The notes under the pieces are model-generated. The model had not been told where the DNA came from. It saw only the letters and a program-made list of their open reading frames with translations, and searched no databases. Positions 62,107 through 64,000 of a DNA stretch of 64,000 bases are shown here, one piece after another. The stretch lies in contig NZ_JAPEPJ010000001.1 in NCBI RefSeq assembly GCF_026340255.1, forward strand, positions 3,093,001-3,157,000, given 5' to 3'. This DNA comes from Streptomyces sp. NBC_01408. GTDB lineage: Bacteria > Actinomycetota > Actinomycetes > Streptomycetales > Streptomycetaceae. The translations under genes and the position numbers were made by a program. Position 1 is the first letter of the stretch. The number at the start of each line of letters is the position of its first letter.

Positions 62107-63105
62107 CTACCCGCCCAGGTAGCCGACGATGCCGTCGGCGATGCCCTGGGCGGCCTTCTGCCGCCATTCCGGACTCGTCAGCAGCGCCGCGTCCTTGGCG
62201 TCACGCATGTTGCCGCATTCGACGAAGACCTTGGGCTGGGTGGACAGGTTCAGTCCGCCGAGATCGTCGCGCACGACCAAACCGGTACCGTTGCCAAGGT
62301 AGTTGGCGGGGGCCGATCCGGTGGTTCGGGCGAAGTTTCCGGCGATCCGCTCGCCGAGCTGCCGGGAGGGTTCCACGATCTTCGCGGTGTCCGCGGCGCC
62401 GCCCTTGACCTTGGCCGGGAGGATGACGTGGAAGCCGCGGCTGCCCGCGGAGACTCCGTCGGCGTGCACGGAGACCACGGCATCGGCCTTGGCCTCGTTG
62501 CCGATCCGGGCGCGCTCGTCGATGCACGGGCCGAACGGGCGGTCGGCGTGGTGGGTGAGGAGCACCTTGACGCCCTGCGCCTCCAGTACGGTCTTCAGCC
62601 GCTGGGAGACGTCGAAGGTGAACTCGGCTTCCATGTACCCGGAGTTGGTGGTCGTGCCGGTGGTGTCGCACTCCTTGCGGCCCGTGCCGATGTCCACCTT
62701 CTGGTTGATCTCGGTGCCGTGCTGGAAGTTGCCCGTGTTGTGGCCGGGGTCGATGACGACCGTCCGGCCCGTGAGGGGGCCCTTGGCGGGGGCCGGGAGG
62801 GGGGAGGGGGCCGCCGGGGAGGGCGTCGTAGCGGCCTCCGCGCTCGGGGTCCCGCTCGCGCCCGCGTTGGGCTTCGCGTCACCGTGGGCCGAGTGGGAGG
62901 CGGGTGCCGGCTTCAGCTGGGCCTGTTCCCCCTCGGGCCCGGCCCCGGCCAGCACCTGGGTCAGGACCCAGCCGGCCAGGCAGGCCGGTGCCAGCGCGGC
63001 GGCCGCCACGACGAGGGTGGAGCGGCGGGTGAACCAGTGCCGGTCCGGGCTGACCGACGTGGAGGACTCGGGGGGCGGGGGCGAGGGACTGTCGTCGTTG
63101 CGCAC
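62107..63105 (-). CDS. N-acetylmuramoyl-L-alanine amidase (Amidase_3)
   Basis: This 332-residue enzyme cleaves the amide between MurNAc and L-Ala in peptidoglycan. A signal anchor (residues ~29-55, STLVVAAAALAPACLAGWVL) and a Ser/Ala/Pro-rich linker precede the amidase_3 domain. The zinc site is His122 (VVIDPGHNTG), Glu in GYMEAEFTFD and His in VVSVHADGVS, with catalytic Glu in VFVECGNMRD. Start GTG 63105. Confidence 0.92.
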   Translation of the reverse strand: MRNDDSPSPPPPESSTSVSPDRHWFTRRSTLVVAAAALAPACLAGWVLTQVLAGAGPEGEQAQLKPAPASHSAHGDAKPNAGASGTPSAEAATTPSPAAPSPLPAPAKGPLTGRTVVIDPGHNTGNFQHGTEINQKVDIGTGRKECDTTGTTTNSGYMEAEFTFDVSQRLKTVLEAQGVKVLLTHHADRPFGPCIDERARIGNEAKADAVVSVHADGVSAGSRGFHVILPAKVKGGAADTAKIVEPSRQLGERIAGNFARTTGSAPANYLGNGTGLVVRDDLGGLNLSTQPKVFVECGNMRDAKDAALLTSPEWRQKAAQGIADGIVGYLGG

Positions 63106-63210
63106 GCCGCGATGCTAATCCGACGAGATGCCCGGCAGCCGGACCCTGCTCCATCCGAGGGCGCGTAGCGCCGCGTGCACGCCCCGGGCCCCCAGGACGC
63201 TACCGAGCGC

Positions 63211-63999
<789 letters not shown>

Positions 64000-64000
64000 C

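Overview
The window is about 64 kb of very GC-rich DNA. Codon use, frequent GTG starts, genes that overlap by 4 bp (ATGA/GTGA), F420-type and TerD-type gene families and an actinobacterial-type bL37 ribosomal micro-gene all point to a Streptomyces (or close relative) chromosome. Names are from sequence recognition only; no search was run.

Region 1 (1-4.6 kb): end of an MFS exporter, a small secreted I36-type inhibitor, a K+ channel and aceE (pyruvate dehydrogenase E1). Region 2 (5-18.2 kb): a Ter stress locus. A DUF3052 gene and a peroxiredoxin are followed by two terD paralogues, a TerC-like DUF475 membrane protein and two more TerD-family genes. Next comes a translationally coupled biosynthetic cassette: citrate-lyase-like C-C bond lyase, a fused PRTase/TRSP/StiP/PELOTA protein, a HAD phosphatase and an O-methyltransferase. 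FmdB, DUF4383 and coiled-coil genes lie downstream on the other strand.

Region 3 (18.3-24.0 kb): a 5.7 kb integrated element in the 3' half of tRNA-Val(UAC), bounded by 47-bp direct repeats. It carries integrase, excisionase, a GntR/Nudix divergent pair, a pentapeptide-repeat membrane protein, small unknown genes and a large imperfect palindrome, but no recognisable replication or transfer genes.

Region 4 (24-40 kb): ordinary chromosome with bL37, a DedA protein, a PhoD phosphatase, a secreted HNH nuclease, a yybP-ykoY-type Mn riboswitch ahead of a GDT1-family Mn exporter, a HAD phosphatase, a peptidoglycan-binding protein, an MFS-MarR fusion, a GNAT, and a GT87/PAP2 fusion.

Region 5 (40-58 kb) interleaves two systems. 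The first is a steroid-type set: a CYP125-like P450, a FadA5-like thiolase, an MBL hydrolase, an aldehyde dehydrogenase, a 3Fe-4S ferredoxin and a KstR-like TetR regulator. Five KstR-like operator sequences (TnnAACnnGTTnnA type) sit in their promoters, so these genes look like one local regulon. The second is a cobalamin-riboswitch operon of five overlapping genes: two membrane-anchored extracellular proteins (one an alpha/alpha toroid resembling B12-binding intrinsic factor) and the EcfT, fused EcfA1A2 and S subunits of an ECF importer. A glycosyltransferase/methyltransferase/toroid operon follows.

Region 6 (58-64 kb): small membrane and lipoproteins, an F420-dependent LLM oxidoreductase with its own palindromic operator, a membrane protein, an N-acetylmuramoyl-alanine amidase and a CmcI-like methyltransferase. 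A family of short interspersed repeats (core CTCAAACGCCGGCGGGGCTG) occurs both between genes and inside two coding regions, where it makes up inter-domain linkers.
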